Source: Isoetes taiwanensis (taxonomy: Eukaryota; Streptophyta; Lycopodiopsida; Isoetales; Isoetaceae). From it: DNA of 64,000 nucleotides. The notes beneath the pieces are model-generated. The model was not told the origin of the DNA. It saw nothing but the letters and a program-made list of their open reading frames with translations, and did not search any database. This document shows positions 1 to 12,212 of this stretch, piece after piece (positions within the stretch are counted from its first letter, which is position 1; each line of letters begins with the position of its first letter). The stretch covers positions 19,268,386 to 19,332,385 of the forward strand of contig JAJEKV010000003.1 of the NCBI GenBank assembly GCA_021234155.1, written 5' to 3'. The translations under genes and the position numbers were made by a program.

Positions 1-285
1 CCACCAGGACAACAATTAGCCAAACCTAAGAAAGAGTGGACTTGGGAAAATGGATGGATTAGCCTAGTAGCAGACACCAAGATATACGGGAACTTTAGGA
101 AATCACCAAAGAACTTCTTGTTTCAAGTACGAAGTTGAAGTAGTAACTTCTTATTTCAAGTATGAAGTTGAATTATTAGATGGAGGACCACATTTAAAAG
201 GAACACTGCACTTTTTCTTTGAGCTTTGAACATGTGCATATATGTTTATTAATTTATGTCTTTGTTTTATTTTTATATTAAGACA
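1..285. other. No gene recognised
   Basis: I see no coding signal here. The only structure is an imperfect direct repeat of about 32 bp at roughly 112-172 (aacttcttgtttcaagta repeated with small changes). Confidence 0.5.
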
Positions 286-1083
286 ACCAACACATAACAA
301 CCAACACATAACAACCATTGATATTAACAACCAACACATAACTACTATTGACATTAATTAACACAACCATTGGGTCCAACACATTTAAATTAAAATCCCC
401 CTTAAACCCTCTTTGGTTTGGGTGCATATTCACACGGGGGGTGACGTAGGGCAGCGAGAGCCCTCATAATTGTATTTTGCACGTACGAAATCAACATCAT
501 ATAGTATTCCGTTTGAAATCTTATAGTATTTTGCGAATCTTGTTATACAGTATAGCAAATTTTGTACTTGCATACTCCACAAACGAAGAACTTTACGTAC
601 AGTGTAGATTAAGGAATAAGGGGTGAATATGCCTATCCAACAGCTCTCGTTGCCCGGAGTCACCCCCCGTGTGAATATGCACCCAAACCAAAGAGGGTTT
701 AAGGGGGATTTTAATTTAAATGTGTTGGACCCAATGGTTGTGTTAATTAATGTCAATAGTAGTTATGTGTTGGTTGTTAATATCAATGGTTGTTATGTGT
801 TGGTTGTTATGTGTTGGGGGATTTAATTTTTATATGTTGGATGTTAATGGTTTGTGTTGCAAAAAAAAAAATTTGGCCCCTTCGGGGCCTTAGGGATGTC
901 ACCCCCCCAGTGTGACAAAAGTTTTAGAATTCAAACCAGAAAAAAACTAGAATTCATTTGAGGCTTTCATCACCTGTAGTTTTTGAATTTCATCACAATA
1001 AAACAAATAGAACATAAGTAAAATTTACCATAAAGATAGAGTAGATTGATCCCATTATTCTGAAAGTCATAAAGTTTGCAACA
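286..1083. repeat. Foldback element, copy 1
   Basis: Two long arms, about 286-441 and 659-818, are reverse complements of each other, with a ~215 bp centre. Each arm contains tandem short units built on aacaaccaacacataa and an inner block ending cacacggggggtgac. The outer part (819-1,083) includes the small hairpin ggccccttcggggcc and is present in inverted orientation at 6,976-7,210. The family recurs at 6,976-7,706 and 11,690-12,186. No transposase is visible, so this is a non-autonomous foldback or MITE-like element. Target-site duplications could not be assigned. Confidence 0.75.
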
Positions 1084-1515
1084 CCCATACAGAAACATTT
1101 TTCAACTGGAATTTAACAGCAGCCTTTGGCCTCCATGGATTCTTGTGGTGAGAAACCAAAGTGGGAAACTTTTCTGCTTGTTAGCACAAGGATCTAGAAG
1201 CCTTGGAATTTGCTTCATAACTACCTCAAAATCTAAAAATGCATGGTAATTTTTTGCAAGCTTCATTCGGAATGAGCCATAAAACAATATCCAATAGCGC
1301 AATCCTGTATTAATCAGCTGGTAGGATGTGAAAGCCTACCAAACCCGGCCGAAGAATTGCTGTTTTAGCATAGATATCTTAACCAAACATATTCATATCA
1401 TATACTATCAAAAAGATCTTGGAGAGAGCTTTCCAACGCAATAAAAATCGTCTTAAACAGAGCTCTGGATCAAAAGTTATGATAAGAAATGTGTTGCCGG
1501 CGGGGAAACTGCACT
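1084..1515. other. No gene recognised
   Basis: AT-rich DNA between the foldback element and a tandem repeat. No coding or RNA signal seen. Confidence 0.4.
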
Positions 1516-1743
1516 ACATGCGCCCTTCAAGCCCTTCATGTGCCCATTATGCACCACACACACAAAAAGAGAGCTTTTGTTGTGAGCCATTGGTTACATG
1601 CGCCCTTCAAGCCCTTCATGTGCCCATTATGCACCACACATACAAAAAGAGGGCTTTTGTTGTGAGCCATTGGTTGTTGACCATTATGCACCACACGCAC
1701 AAAAAAAGGGCTTTTGTTGTGAGCCATTGGTTGTTGACCATTG
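1516..1743. repeat. Tandem repeat, ~82 bp unit
   Basis: Two full units (about 1,516-1,597 and 1,598-1,678) and a shorter third (to 1,743) share catgcgcccttcaagccc, ccattatgcaccacaca and gcttttgttgtgagccattgg. Open frames across it are repeat artefacts. Confidence 0.8.
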
Positions 1744-1900
1744 GAAAAAAAAGGCTAAAATCAATGGCTCAGAAATGGTGCACTCTAGATGTACGCATTA
1801 GTACATGCATTTGAATACATCACGAAATCATAGGAAAACCTTAGTGAAAAGCGTACAAAAACACAAAGAAAACCCCCTGTTATTATGCTATATATTAACA
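1744..1900 (-). repeat. Dispersed repeat family (AATAACAGGGGGTT), copy 1
   Basis: Read on the minus strand, this segment starts near tatatagcataataacaggg and runs through tctagagtgcacc and a tgattttagc block. The same order of motifs occurs on the plus strand at 6,059-6,240 and 9,331-9,500, and a short fragment at 6,943-6,975. It may be the 5' region of a non-autonomous Helitron, but the exact terminus is not clear. Confidence 0.55.
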
Positions 1901-1901
1901 A

Positions 1902-1975
1902 CTAGTAACGTGTGCCCGGTGTTGCCGGGCATAAGTAGAAATATAAGCTAACTAGTTATGATGCCCGGCGTTGCC
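1902..1975 (-). mobile_element. Two Helitron 3' termini in tandem
   Basis: On the minus strand two segments end in CTAG (plus 1,902-1,905 and 1,952-1,955). Each is preceded by a short GC hairpin of the form GCCCGGCAAC(A/G)CCGGGC 9-10 bases before the end, and each is followed by T. A hairpin just upstream of a CTRR end, inserted between A and T, is the known Helitron 3' signature. The Helitron at 55,296 has the same kind of end. The 5' ends of these two were not found. Confidence 0.65.
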
Positions 1976-2511
1976 GGGCTTTAGTAATAATTTGAAGGCG
2001 TGCTCTAGTGGAGCCATAGTGGTGAGGATAAAGAACCATTGTGTGGAACTGAATCTTGTAGTTACATATTGAATAGGATGAGCGTTGTAACTGAAGCAAG
2101 GAAGGTGTTAGATGTCTTTACAAAGTTTTATGGATCTCCATAGGTTGAGCTCACTCATCCAACATCAGATTTAACTTGAGTGGGAGCAACATCATTTGAG
2201 GTTGGTAGCTATGGACCTCTAGGATGCCACATTTTGATCTGCTGAGCAAAGGAACTACCTTCATATAAAATCATGTATGAGAAAGAAAAGTTGTTTACTA
2301 TTTCTATATTTGATTAGGCCAAGCTAATTACAATCAAGCCACATGTTGATTAAACTAAACTCTAATTGTAGTATGATCTTATCATGTGACCATATATACC
2401 TCATGCATCAATGGCATTTAGACACATAGAATCTTATACCTAGCATTCTGATCTCTTTTGTGAAGACATCTTTTGTCAAATAAATCAAATAGCGATGTCA
2501 GTAGTGGTGGG
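1976..2511. other. No gene recognised
   Basis: Presumably the body of the Helitron-like sequence ending at 1,952, then AT-rich DNA. No coding signal. Confidence 0.35.
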
Positions 2512-2662
2512 GGGGTGAGGAATACAAATTTTTATTGTGGAAGGGCATGATGGGAAGGATTGTTTTTGGATGGGAAATAGGGTATGTGGTGGGGATGAGG
2601 AATATAAATTTTTATTATGGAAGGGCATGATGGGAAGGATTGTTTTTGAATGGGAAATAGAG
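2512..2662. repeat. Tandem duplication, ~78 bp unit
   Basis: Two near-identical units share ggaagggcatgatgggaag and gattgtttttg(g/a)atgggaaatag. Both strands give short open frames that are artefacts of the repeat. Confidence 0.8.
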
Positions 2663-5600
2663 TGTGCATGCCCCACGTACACAACTTCTCATGCTTGGCA
2701 TTGTTGTACACCTATGCCAGGGATGAGAAATTTTGTTTGCTATACATTATTGCATATGAATAATGCAAATAATTCAAGCTCTGAAATTGTTTTGTGTAGA
2801 GTAGAAAGATCGATCCCATCAACAAATTGTGAAAGAACAATTTATTTTTCTCAATAGAATAGAATAGATTTTTTAACGTCCACGGAGACCAATAGGTCAT
2901 GGGACCCATACAATGGGCTAGTACAATCATTACTACACCAAACTTGGAGACGTGTATGTTACGCGTTTGAATACCGTGTCACACATTTAAATACTATGGT
3001 TTAAATTCTATGTTCCCCTGAAGGGGATGTAGTGAAGAGGATGGTGTCTTTATATGATTGATTTGAGACTATCTTATGTGTGGGCAAGGCGAGGCAATAA
3101 AAAACCACGTGCATGAGTAGTTTAGATGGTGTAAATGGTCCATGTTGTAAATGCCAAAACTCTGCTCCATTCAACATCTAAGCTTAGACTCAAATATCTA
3201 GAGCGCAATACTTGAAATCGCTTTGGCGGAAATAAAATAATGGTAATCCTTTTATTGTACTACTTGCTCCAGCTACATCTACGTGGCAGAGAAAATAAGG
3301 CATAAAAACTGAAATTCGAAGTCCATGGAATGGGGACCAAATCAAAATCTTAGGAGACTAAAGTGCAACAAATCAAAATCTTAGGAGATTAAAGTGCAAC
3401 AAAGTTCTACTATCATAGTAATAGAAATCCACAAGACGGTGCTAGGTATAAAGGACTTAAACTTGTCCCAGACATGGCTTTTTCCCTCAAACTAAGCCAA
3501 AGCCATTGCTGTCATTGCCTGTCCCATTATGAGGTGATGAAATGGGACTGGTGCTCGATAAGACATGATAAACATAAGATTGAGACACTTCGTGCAATTC
3601 CATCACAATATTTGCTTCCCAAGGACTGAGCTGCTAGCTTATTGCTGCTTGTTCCAAGTACTTGTAACCATGGGTCTGCATTTATCGATCATGCATGATT
3701 GGAAGATGTCTGGGAAATGGTGATGATCGTAACAACATGCACCATTAATATGGTGCTGGCAAAGCATCTGCTGGGAAAAACACATATTTAAGGTAACTTT
3801 CCGAGAAAGAAGTACTACAAAGACAGAATTCACATTCGAAAGCAGCCTGTTGTGGAAGCAGGTTTCTCGAAAACACTTCCAATGTTCTTTCTTAAGACCC
3901 TGTGAGCTCACTGGCAAGCTCATAACTTTTATAAGTTGTTTCATACACCCACTCAATTTAGCAGCGGATGTTTCAGAAACGTTTATTCAGCGGATGCATC
4001 AATATCTACCAGCACGCAATACCTGGCTCCACTCAAATCTTTGCTTTCTTTTGAATGCAAAATGAGAGAGCATGTTCTGCAAAAACATAATCAGAGATTG
4101 ATGCACACACTATAGAGGTTTTGCACAACACAAAGGAGTATTAGCCTTCTGTGTCAACTTTAATACCAAATGCTTTTTCAATTAATGGGAACCAAGGAGG
4201 AACTTTTTTCATCTGCAAAAAACAATCAGCGTGCATCATCTGAGCTTTGCTATTTTCAAATACCAATTAATAAGTGAATGCCACCTTCATTATATTATTC
4301 AAGACATCAAGTGTGCTCCTGGTTTTCCAAATTTTATAGTTATATATCCCTGAATTTATAGCAAGGTCTAGCGTGTCATAAGAAAATCACCTCAGAGTGG
4401 TTGAGGGATTTGCAATAGTTGAAAATATTAAACCGGATAAGGTTACGTTTATCTCATTTGGGCATTTGAGGGCCTAGCTGACATGGAACAGATTATGCGT
4501 GTCCCATCATAAAATTGTCTTATGAACTACACCCTTACTCGTACCAGAAATGAGTAACAGAAAATGTGTTACAAATATATCTAGTAAAGTAAAAGGAAAC
4601 TGACATCATCACACTAATAAGCAATAGTGATTGTTATTATGGAAGTCTGCCCATACATCTGCAAATTGTTAAATCGTCATTAGAACATATAGACTATTGT
4701 ATAAGACCCAACTTCAACCATAATAAACAATCAAAACTTGCCTGAAACATATGTTCACCAGTCTCCTCGAGTGCATATAAAATTTAAAGTGCTGCGGGAA
4801 GCAAATCTGCAAGGAATTGTTGCTTTATACATTGAGAACCTAAGAACTTCGTAAGCACTAAATCTTCAAATTGGAATTAGAACCCAGTTTTGTTCCACTT
4901 ATGCATGGAAATTTACCTTCAAGATGAGAAGTGTATATTGCCTACCAAAACACGAAGCACAGGATATTAGAAGGATAAGACCAAAGTTAGCAGACAAAAT
5001 AAGGTCCTATGCAGCAGAGGATACTGGAAGAATAAAACCAAAGTTAGCAGACGAAATAGGGTCTTTCTATGCATTCTGTTCAAGGTAGCAAAAAGAAGTA
5101 CAAAATCGGCAACATCCAAAGCACATGCTTTAAAAAATCTTAACTAATATGATAGGAAAGTTCTGAACATATGCATGATCCATAATTCCGTAATTTTGCT
5201 TTTAAAAATATAGTTTTGTTGCTTTAAAGATTAATGCATAGGAATGCAACCTTATCACAGTGAATTATCATGCCTTGACATTCTTCAGATTTGGATGGAC
5301 CTTCTTCAGATTTGGATGGACCTCTCAGCACAAATGCCCCAGCAAAGTATGAATAACATTTTAAAACTTTATCCCTTACGTGAATTACAACAGTAAAGAT
5401 AGTCTAGGTTCTCCAAGGATTTCGATCGAGCTTAAATGTCCAATTGATAAATCGTGGATATTCTTTGCTTAAAGAAGCAAAATGTATCACAAATTTGTCT
5501 ATTCTGCAATAGATAAAACAGCAAACAATTAGAGACACGAAAATTGAAGTGATTTGATTACATTCTTACTCATATTGGTGGCTAAGCTTCTAACAGATGA

Positions 5601-6058
5601 ATATAAAAAACCATGATTGGTTTGCTCTTTTAAACAAAAAGGGTAAACATCTGCCATATGGTACTGCCAATGCAAATGACAACCTCAAACTCGAAATTTG
5701 TTGGCTCCAATAGACATGTGCTATTGGTTGAACTAACGCAACATGCTAAAAACGACTTCCAAGATGCAAATAACTTCTGTGTCAATGTTACCACCACTTA
5801 TCACTTCCTGGTAACCCACCACAATTTTGTTGCTATCAACAGCAATCCAAAAGCTCCAAATGCAACACAACTTTGGACTTCTCTGCCATGTAATATCTTT
5901 GCATTATAGTGATATCAAAATATCCACTGCCAATAGGACATTCTAACCGTAACAGGGTGCCTTTGTTGTTCAAGGTTTAGAGGTAGAACGGGATGCATCT
6001 TTGGCCATAAGCATCTTCCTGCCTGTGTTAAAGCCAGTGTTACCCTTCTTCACAACGT
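2663..6058. other. Non-coding intergenic stretch
   Basis: About 3.4 kb without a recognisable gene. It contains small direct repeats: caaatcaaaatcttaggaga twice near 3,340-3,400, an approximately 60 bp imperfect duplication at 4,965-5,070, and a 20 bp tandem pair cttcagatttggatggacct at 5,283-5,323. Confidence 0.45.
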
Positions 6059-6240
6059 CGAGAATATGTAGCACAATAACAGGGGGTTACTTTTAGATTT
6101 TTATACATTTTTTCACATGGTTTTTCTATGATTTCGTTGTTGTATTCGTTGAGGTGTACTAAATAGTATTTCTAGAGTGCACCCTTTATGGGCCGTTGAT
6201 TTTCGTTGGTTGGAACAATCCGAGGGTTGTTGTCTTTCTC
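6059..6240 (+). repeat. Dispersed repeat family (AATAACAGGGGGTT), copy 2
   Basis: Starts gagaatatgtagcacaataa and shares the tttctagagtgcacc and ggccgttgattttcg blocks with copies at 1,744-1,900 (minus) and 9,331-9,500 (plus). Confidence 0.6.
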
Positions 6241-6416
6241 TGCATGTGTTTATGCATGAACACTGCACATGTGTATGCATGTGCATGTGCACATGCATGT
6301 GCATGTTCATGTGCATGTGCATGTATATGCATGTGCATGTGTATTGTGCATGTGCAAGTGCAAGTGCAAGTGCATGTGCATGTGTGCATGTGTGTGCATG
6401 TGTGCATATGCATGTG
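6241..6416. repeat. GTGCAT-type microsatellite
   Basis: About 175 bp of degenerate TGCATG/GTGCAT repeats with some gtgcaa units. The sequence is nearly self-complementary in units, so it opens long frames on both strands that are not genes. Confidence 0.9.
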
Positions 6417-6975
6417 TACTTACCCTCTTGGATTCTTATTGCCGGAGTGGATTTTACTACCACGAGATGGATTTTTTGCTCACACTTACAAAGGTATTTG
6501 TTTTTTAATGTTTCTTCAGTTAGCATAATGTTTTTTTTTTACAAGGTATTGGTTTCTGATTCTACAATGTAGTCTTTGCAAAACCCCTTTTTTTCCTTCC
6601 TAAGACTTGCTGCAGATTCAAGTTTAGGCCCTCTGTTTTGCTTCCAACTCTTGGATATTCCCGGGCTGCCGGATTGTTCATAGCGGCCGACCTTTAGCTT
6701 CAATCAACAAACGGATTCTTATGCACACAATAGGCGGATTATTCCACGCCCTTTTCCATGTCACCTTGATCAGGTCAAACAAAGGGCCACAAGAATGCAT
6801 TTATATTGTAGGTTTGGAACTTTAATCGAACCATAAGGTGAATCATGCATGACCTTTAAGCTAGAGATGGCATCCAAAATCATATGGATTGATAAACAAT
6901 GGTGTCATTGTGAAAGAGAAATAGTTGTAGCGGAAGTAACAATATATGGCATAATAACAGGGGGTTTTCTTTGTG
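6417..6975. other. No gene recognised
   Basis: Mostly AT-rich DNA. A truncated member of the AATAACAGGGGGTT repeat occurs at 6,943-6,975, cut off where foldback copy 2 begins. Confidence 0.4.
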
Positions 6976-7706
6976 TTGCAAACTTTATGACTTTCAGAAT
7001 AATGGGATCAATCTGCTCTATCTTTATGGTAACTTTTACTTATGTTCTATTTGTTTTATTGTGATCAAATTCAAAAGCTACAGGTGATGAAAGCCTCAAA
7101 TGAATTCTAGTTCTTTTCTGGTTGAATTCTAAATTTTTTGTCAGGGGGGGGTGACGTCTCAAAGGCCCCGAAGGGGCCAAAAAAATTTTTTTACAACACA
7201 AACCATTAACATCTAACATATAAAAATTAAATCCCCCAACACATAACAACCACCACATAACAACCATTGACATTAACAACCAACACATAACTACCATTGA
7301 CATTAATTAACACAACCATTGGGTTCCAACACATTTAAATTAAAATCCCCCTTAAACCCCCTTTGGTTTGGGTGCATATTCACACGGGGGGTGACTCCGG
7401 GCAACGAGAGCTGTTGGATAGGCATATTCACCCCTTATTCCTTAATCTATACCGTACGTAAAGTTCCTCGTTTGTGGGGTATGCAAGTATAAAATTTGCT
7501 ATACTGTATAACAAGATTCGCAAAATACTATAAGACTTCAAGCGGAATACTATATGGTGTTGATTTCGTACGTGCAAAATACAATTATGAGGGCTCTCGC
7601 TGCCCTACGTCACCCCCCGTGTGAATATGCACCCAAACCAAAGGGGGTTTAAGGGGGATTTTAATTTAAATGTGTTGGAACCCAATGGTTGTGTTAATTA
7701 ATGTCA
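6976..7706. repeat. Foldback element, copy 2
   Basis: Reverse-complement relative of 348-1,083. It begins gttgcaaactttatgacttt, passes through the ggccccgaaggggcc hairpin at about 7,164, then the two inverted arms (about 7,234-7,398 and 7,609-7,706). Together with copy 1 it forms a widely spaced inverted repeat with arms of ~735 bp around 1,084-6,975. Confidence 0.75.
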
Positions 7707-8956
7707 GCAGTCTCAAAGTCACACCTACATTTACAAAATATTAAAAGGAAATGTGACTACATCTAAAAATTAAAAGCCTAGTAACAAACAGGTCCAAAAT
7801 GCAGTGTCTTCATGATCATGTACACAACATAAACTTGCAGAGATCCATGTGAGAAGAGCCCGGGTTTAAGTGGGATAAATTTAACCCGAAGAAGGGACAT
7901 GTAGACAAAGATGAAAGCAGGGACAATTCTTCAGCCCTTTGCGCAGAATCAAGCATAATGTACTTTATCTAACTGGTTAAATCTGCGGTCTCTAGTCCTG
8001 ATCAATAATTACAAATATAACACTGACCTGCAAATGGCAGGGCTTGCATCGTAATGATGCTGCAGTACCTGCCTGAGCCATATTGAATTTCTATAGCCCT
8101 GTTATGAGACACAAAATCTATTCTGAATATTGATGATTTGGACGGTGCAGAAATACTGGATAAATAACTATGTAAAAATTGGCAAGATGTCATGCCAATA
8201 TAGTGAATCTGGGACTTGGTTGTTTTGTATATACTAAATTGACATTGCATGCAGATCATAAGCAGCACACTCATCCCAAGACCAATTCCTGTAGTCCTGT
8301 ACTTAATAGAGTCCTATGTTTGCAAAGATCCATCTTGTGCCGCTTAGGTTACCAATCTAGACATTATATCCATTATATACATTTGGCAGAAATTGAAGAA
8401 AATAAGAACTGGGAATGTATGGCAAAACCAAAACCAAAATCAAAATCAATGATGACATGAGAAGCTCATCGACTCTGACCTTTTGTTTTGCTCAAAAGAG
8501 GCTCGATCTTAGGTGGATTGTCTGTCCCGTGGTCTAGATAAAGGGCTATACAATCTGCACTATGCTTCTTTCGGGTAGAGATAGACATAGCATACCTATG
8601 CTGGAGTTTTGTTGTCCAAAAATCCTATCATCTTAGGCCCACCGCTAGCCAACATGCATTGTCCCTCTGCCATCGCAAGAACCCAGGATAAGAATGTCCA
8701 CCATTCCACCGATCAAATCCGATAGCTTGAACATCGTGGCATGCATGCCTCGATGCGGCGAGGAAGGACAGAAAATTAACCCTACTCTCCACAAATCGAA
8801 ATTGTTCCTCTATTCGAAATCATACTAAAGTTTTTTTTCTCAATTTTGGGCAATCGGAAATTATTTCCGGCTGCGAAAATAAACCAACACCTTAGAAAAA
8901 TAACTTCAAAACAATTCCAAAAATATTTTTGGCAGACCGGAAAACGCCAAATTAAT
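7707..8956. other. No gene recognised
   Basis: About 1.25 kb of AT-rich sequence. Short open frames show no domain-like features. Confidence 0.4.
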
Positions 8957-9072
<116 letters not shown>

Positions 9073-9304
9073 GGTCATTTGATTGGATACAATTGGGCAA
9101 ATTAGATATTGAAAGGTTTTGATTTTCTTTGAAAGTTAGAATTTACCATATGAGCGTTAGCTAATATCGAATATGGAGAGAGAGCATTGGGCTATGTGAA
9201 TTTTATATTGAAGATTGATGATTTGTGAGATGGGATAGTACCATGTATTATTTGTTTGTGGATGCGTTGTGCGAATTTGGATATCAGTTATTCTTTAGTA
9301 TGAA

Positions 9305-9330
9305 AATATGGAAAGAGAAGGTTGGGATAT
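9305..9330 (+). repeat. 26 bp direct repeat flanking a 2.9 kb segment (left)
   Basis: The 26 bases beginning aatatggaaagagaaggttg recur exactly at 12,187-12,212. Between them lie a dispersed repeat, the PPR pseudogene and foldback copy 3. The repeat is longer than usual target duplications. Confidence 0.75.
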
Positions 9331-9500
9331 GAGAATATGTAGCATAATAACAGGGGGTTTCTTTTGTATTTTTGTACTTTTTTTCCTAAGGTTTTTATAT
9401 GATTTCATGGATGTATTTGATGAGCCATACTAATTAGTATATCTAGAGTGCGCATACGCTTGAACTAATTTTGATGCCTACATCCAATGGTTTAGATCCA
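9331..9500 (+). repeat. Dispersed repeat family (AATAACAGGGGGTT), copy 3
   Basis: Starts gagaatatgtagcataataa immediately after the 26 bp direct repeat, and shares the tctagagtgc block with the other copies. Confidence 0.6.
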
Positions 9501-9980
9501 TATATCATATATTTCGTTATTATATTGTATTTTTCTTATTTTATCACATTCTGCTCGACATGCAAGGCTCGAGAGAACCCATTTTAGGGTTTGAGGGGTT
9601 ATGGGCCTAATTTGCTTCGTGGCTGTGTCGGGTTAGTTCTTGCATCAGGGCTCTGCGTTTTGTGGCTTCAATGACACCAAGTCTGGTTGCCTCCGGATTT
9701 GGTCTGATACAGGGTTAATCGGTTTGACGGGTTCATCCTTTGTTGCTTTGCAGCTGCAACCAGGCATCTTGGCCGAGGAAGATTTATCCAATGCATCATC
9801 TCTTCTGGCTGGGGCGTCAAAGCAAGAAATTTGTCAGCGGATCCAGGGGCTCGGTATTCTGCCATCTTTGCAGGTTGCCGATCTTACAGGTTTACAATCT
9901 TTTCAGGTGAAACTGATGTTTCAGAGGCCATAATAAGAGAGGGTGAAGCCGAAGAAAATGAAGCTAAGCAATACCCACAG
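9501..9980 (+). other. Gene-like leader upstream of the PPR pseudogene, unrecognised
   Basis: An open frame from about 9,640 to 9,933 (no ATG at its left edge) encodes a neutral, Leu/Gly/Ser-rich 97-residue stretch. It could be the decayed N-terminal part of the PPR gene that follows, or unrelated captured sequence. No domain is recognisable. Confidence 0.3.
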
Positions 9981-11015
9981 TTTACCTAAAGGCAAACACA
10001 TTCATGCTCACGTCGTTCGTAGTGGCCTTGTGAAAGATATGTTTGTGGAAATCATTTGGCTATGATGTATGGCAACTGTGGAGATATGCATGAAGCAAAT
10101 ATGGTGTTTCAGAAACTGAGCCAACGGAACGTTTTTTCCTGGACAATTATGTTGGGGATTTATTGTCGACATGGGCTTGCCAAGGATGCTGTTGAACTTT
10201 TCCATCAAATGCAGCTTGATGAGGTGATCCCAGATAAGCCTGCATTTGGGACCATTTTGGATGCATGCACCAGATTTGGGAGTCTTGCAAAAGGCAAGTT
10301 TTTCCATGCTTACATTATAATTAGTGACTTTGACTCTTATGAAATTGTTGGGAATGCAATCCTCAATATGTATAGCAAATTAGGTGTTCTGGAATACGTA
10401 GAAAGCTTTTTTTGTAGAATGCAAAATAAGAACATAGTTTCGTGGACCTCAATGATTGTATTTTATTCTGAAACTGGGGATGGCAGGAAAGCATTATCAT
10501 ACTTTCACGAAATGTTTGGAAGGCATCTCTTTGAGACAAGGTAACCTATTCGGTGTGGTGGAAGCATGCATTTACGAAGAGGCATTGGCACAAGGCAAAC
10601 GTATACACTCCTCGCATTAAAGTCCGGCCTTGATTGGTATTGTTCTAGCAAGCTGCCCTTATGAACTTGTACAACATATGCGGATGGTGGGAAGAAGGTC
10701 CGCGAAATTTTTGATAAAATGCAGGGAGGAATGCGGTTTCATGGAATTCAATCCTATCATCGTGTTCTTGCCGGCAAGGAAATCCCCAAGGAGACACTTC
10801 ATATTTTACCCGAGATGGAGGCGGAAGGTCTTATGCCAAATAATGTCACACCGTAATCGTGTCGATGATCGTTGGCATGTTCACAAACACAGAAGTCTTG
10901 TCAGGGACAAAGTGGATTCATTCTTATGCTATATGCAGAAACTTGGATTCAGATATGCTTGTTGGAAATGCTCTTATTGACTCATATGGGAAATGTATAT
11001 GGTTACTCTCCATTG
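9981..11015 (+). pseudogene. PLS-type pentatricopeptide repeat (PPR) pseudogene
   Basis: Several frames together spell consecutive PPR motifs: GKHIHAHVVRSGLVKDMFV near 9,991-10,047, then in the frame opening at 10,056 MMYGNCGDM, NVFSWTIMLGIYCRHGLAKD, AVELFHQM and NIVSWTSMIVFYSETGDGRK. After a stop near 10,542, shifted frames continue with GKEIPKETLHILPEMEAEGL (about 10,775-10,840) and SDMLVGNALIDSYGKC (about 10,950-10,997). Plant PPR proteins of this class bind organellar RNA and act in mitochondria or chloroplasts. Here at least four frameshifts and stops break the array and no E, DYW or targeting region is intact. It lies beside other gene fragments, so it may be transposed rather than a locally decayed gene. 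Confidence 0.85.
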
Positions 11016-11689
11016 GTGGCAGTAATATTGCTTCCAAATGAATGGTGGCATCGATCCTGCGGAAAGCTTCTTTTCTCATCAGCTGGTATGTAATTACTCA
11101 ACAAATATTTTCCTAGGTTTCTTCCATAGATTTAAGACAAGCAGTGTGGTGACATAATGCAGACCTATTGGTGGGCAATTTTATTTATGCCTTGCTGAAG
11201 TTACATGGCATGAACGAAAAGCAATACCTGTTATCTTATCTGCAGTAGCATGGCTTTTCAATCCATTCACATTTACCATAGGGACAAGAGGCAACTGTGA
11301 AGCCATTGTGTGTTGGACAAAATATATTCCATGCTTCTTGAACAGCCAGGCTATTACTTTGCTTTCTACTCTGGGAGTACATGATGATGTTTTTATGCAG
11401 CCCAATGGGGATGGCTGGAGAATATATTCAGTCATTTGTTAAAACTATGGATTACACATATATACATACTTGGTTCCAATTTTGTTGTGCTTCATATTTA
11501 CATTTCACAATAGGAAGCCTTCTCATTTCCAAGTAGATCTTCTAGCAAATTGGGACTAAAAGCACAAGCCCCAATAATGACAAATATCGTTGCCATTAGT
11601 TTTACTTTACTAAACTGTTGTTCATACGAGTAGGTTAAACTTAACGATTTAGGCCCTTAAAGTTTATCTACGTTTGCTTTTTGTTGGGG
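11016..11689. other. No gene recognised
   Basis: AT-rich sequence following the PPR pseudogene. It might include its former 3' region, but no coding signal is visible. Confidence 0.4.
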
Positions 11690-12186
11690 CCGAAGGGCCC
11701 AAAATTTTTTTAATATAGCAATCAACACACAACTACCATTAACATTATTAACACAAACCATTGCATTTAACAAATTTAAATTAAAATCCCCTTAAACCCC
11801 TTTGGTTTGGGTGCATATTCACACGGGGGTTACGTAGGGCAGCGAGAGCCTCAAAAATATATTTACAATACATGTACAAAATTAACACCATTAAGTACAT
11901 TCTCTCAAACCTTATAGTATTTTGCAAACCTTAATATACAGTATACAAAAACTTGTACATGCATACCCCACAAACGAGGATTGTTATATACGGTCCAGAT
12001 CTTGGAATAAAGGGCAAATATGCCCATCCGACAGCTCTCGTTGCCCGGAGTAACCCCCCGTGTGAATATGCACCCAAACCAAAGGGGGTTTAAGGGGGAT
12101 TTTAATTTAAATTTGTTAAATGCAATGGTTTGTGTTAATAATGTTAATGGTAGTTGTGTGTTAATAATGTTAATGGTTGTTGTGTG
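11690..12186. repeat. Foldback element, copy 3
   Basis: A diverged member of the family at 286 and 6,976: the hairpin gggccgaagggccc at 11,688, arms at about 11,716-11,831 and 12,048-12,183 that are reverse complements, and the same centre with the cagcgagagcc block. It ends directly against the right 26 bp direct repeat. Confidence 0.7.
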
Positions 12187-12212
12187 AATATGGAAAGAGA
12201 AGGTTGGGATAT
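12187..12212 (+). repeat. 26 bp direct repeat (right)
   Basis: Exact match to 9,305-9,330. See the left copy. Confidence 0.75.

Noticed and set aside
2537-2857. 106-residue open frame
   Set aside because: Runs through a 78 bp tandem repeat and loses any pattern afterwards; no homology recognised.
6113-6572. Cys/Met/His-rich and His/Ala/Thr-rich frames on both strands
   Set aside because: Produced by the GTGCAT microsatellite.
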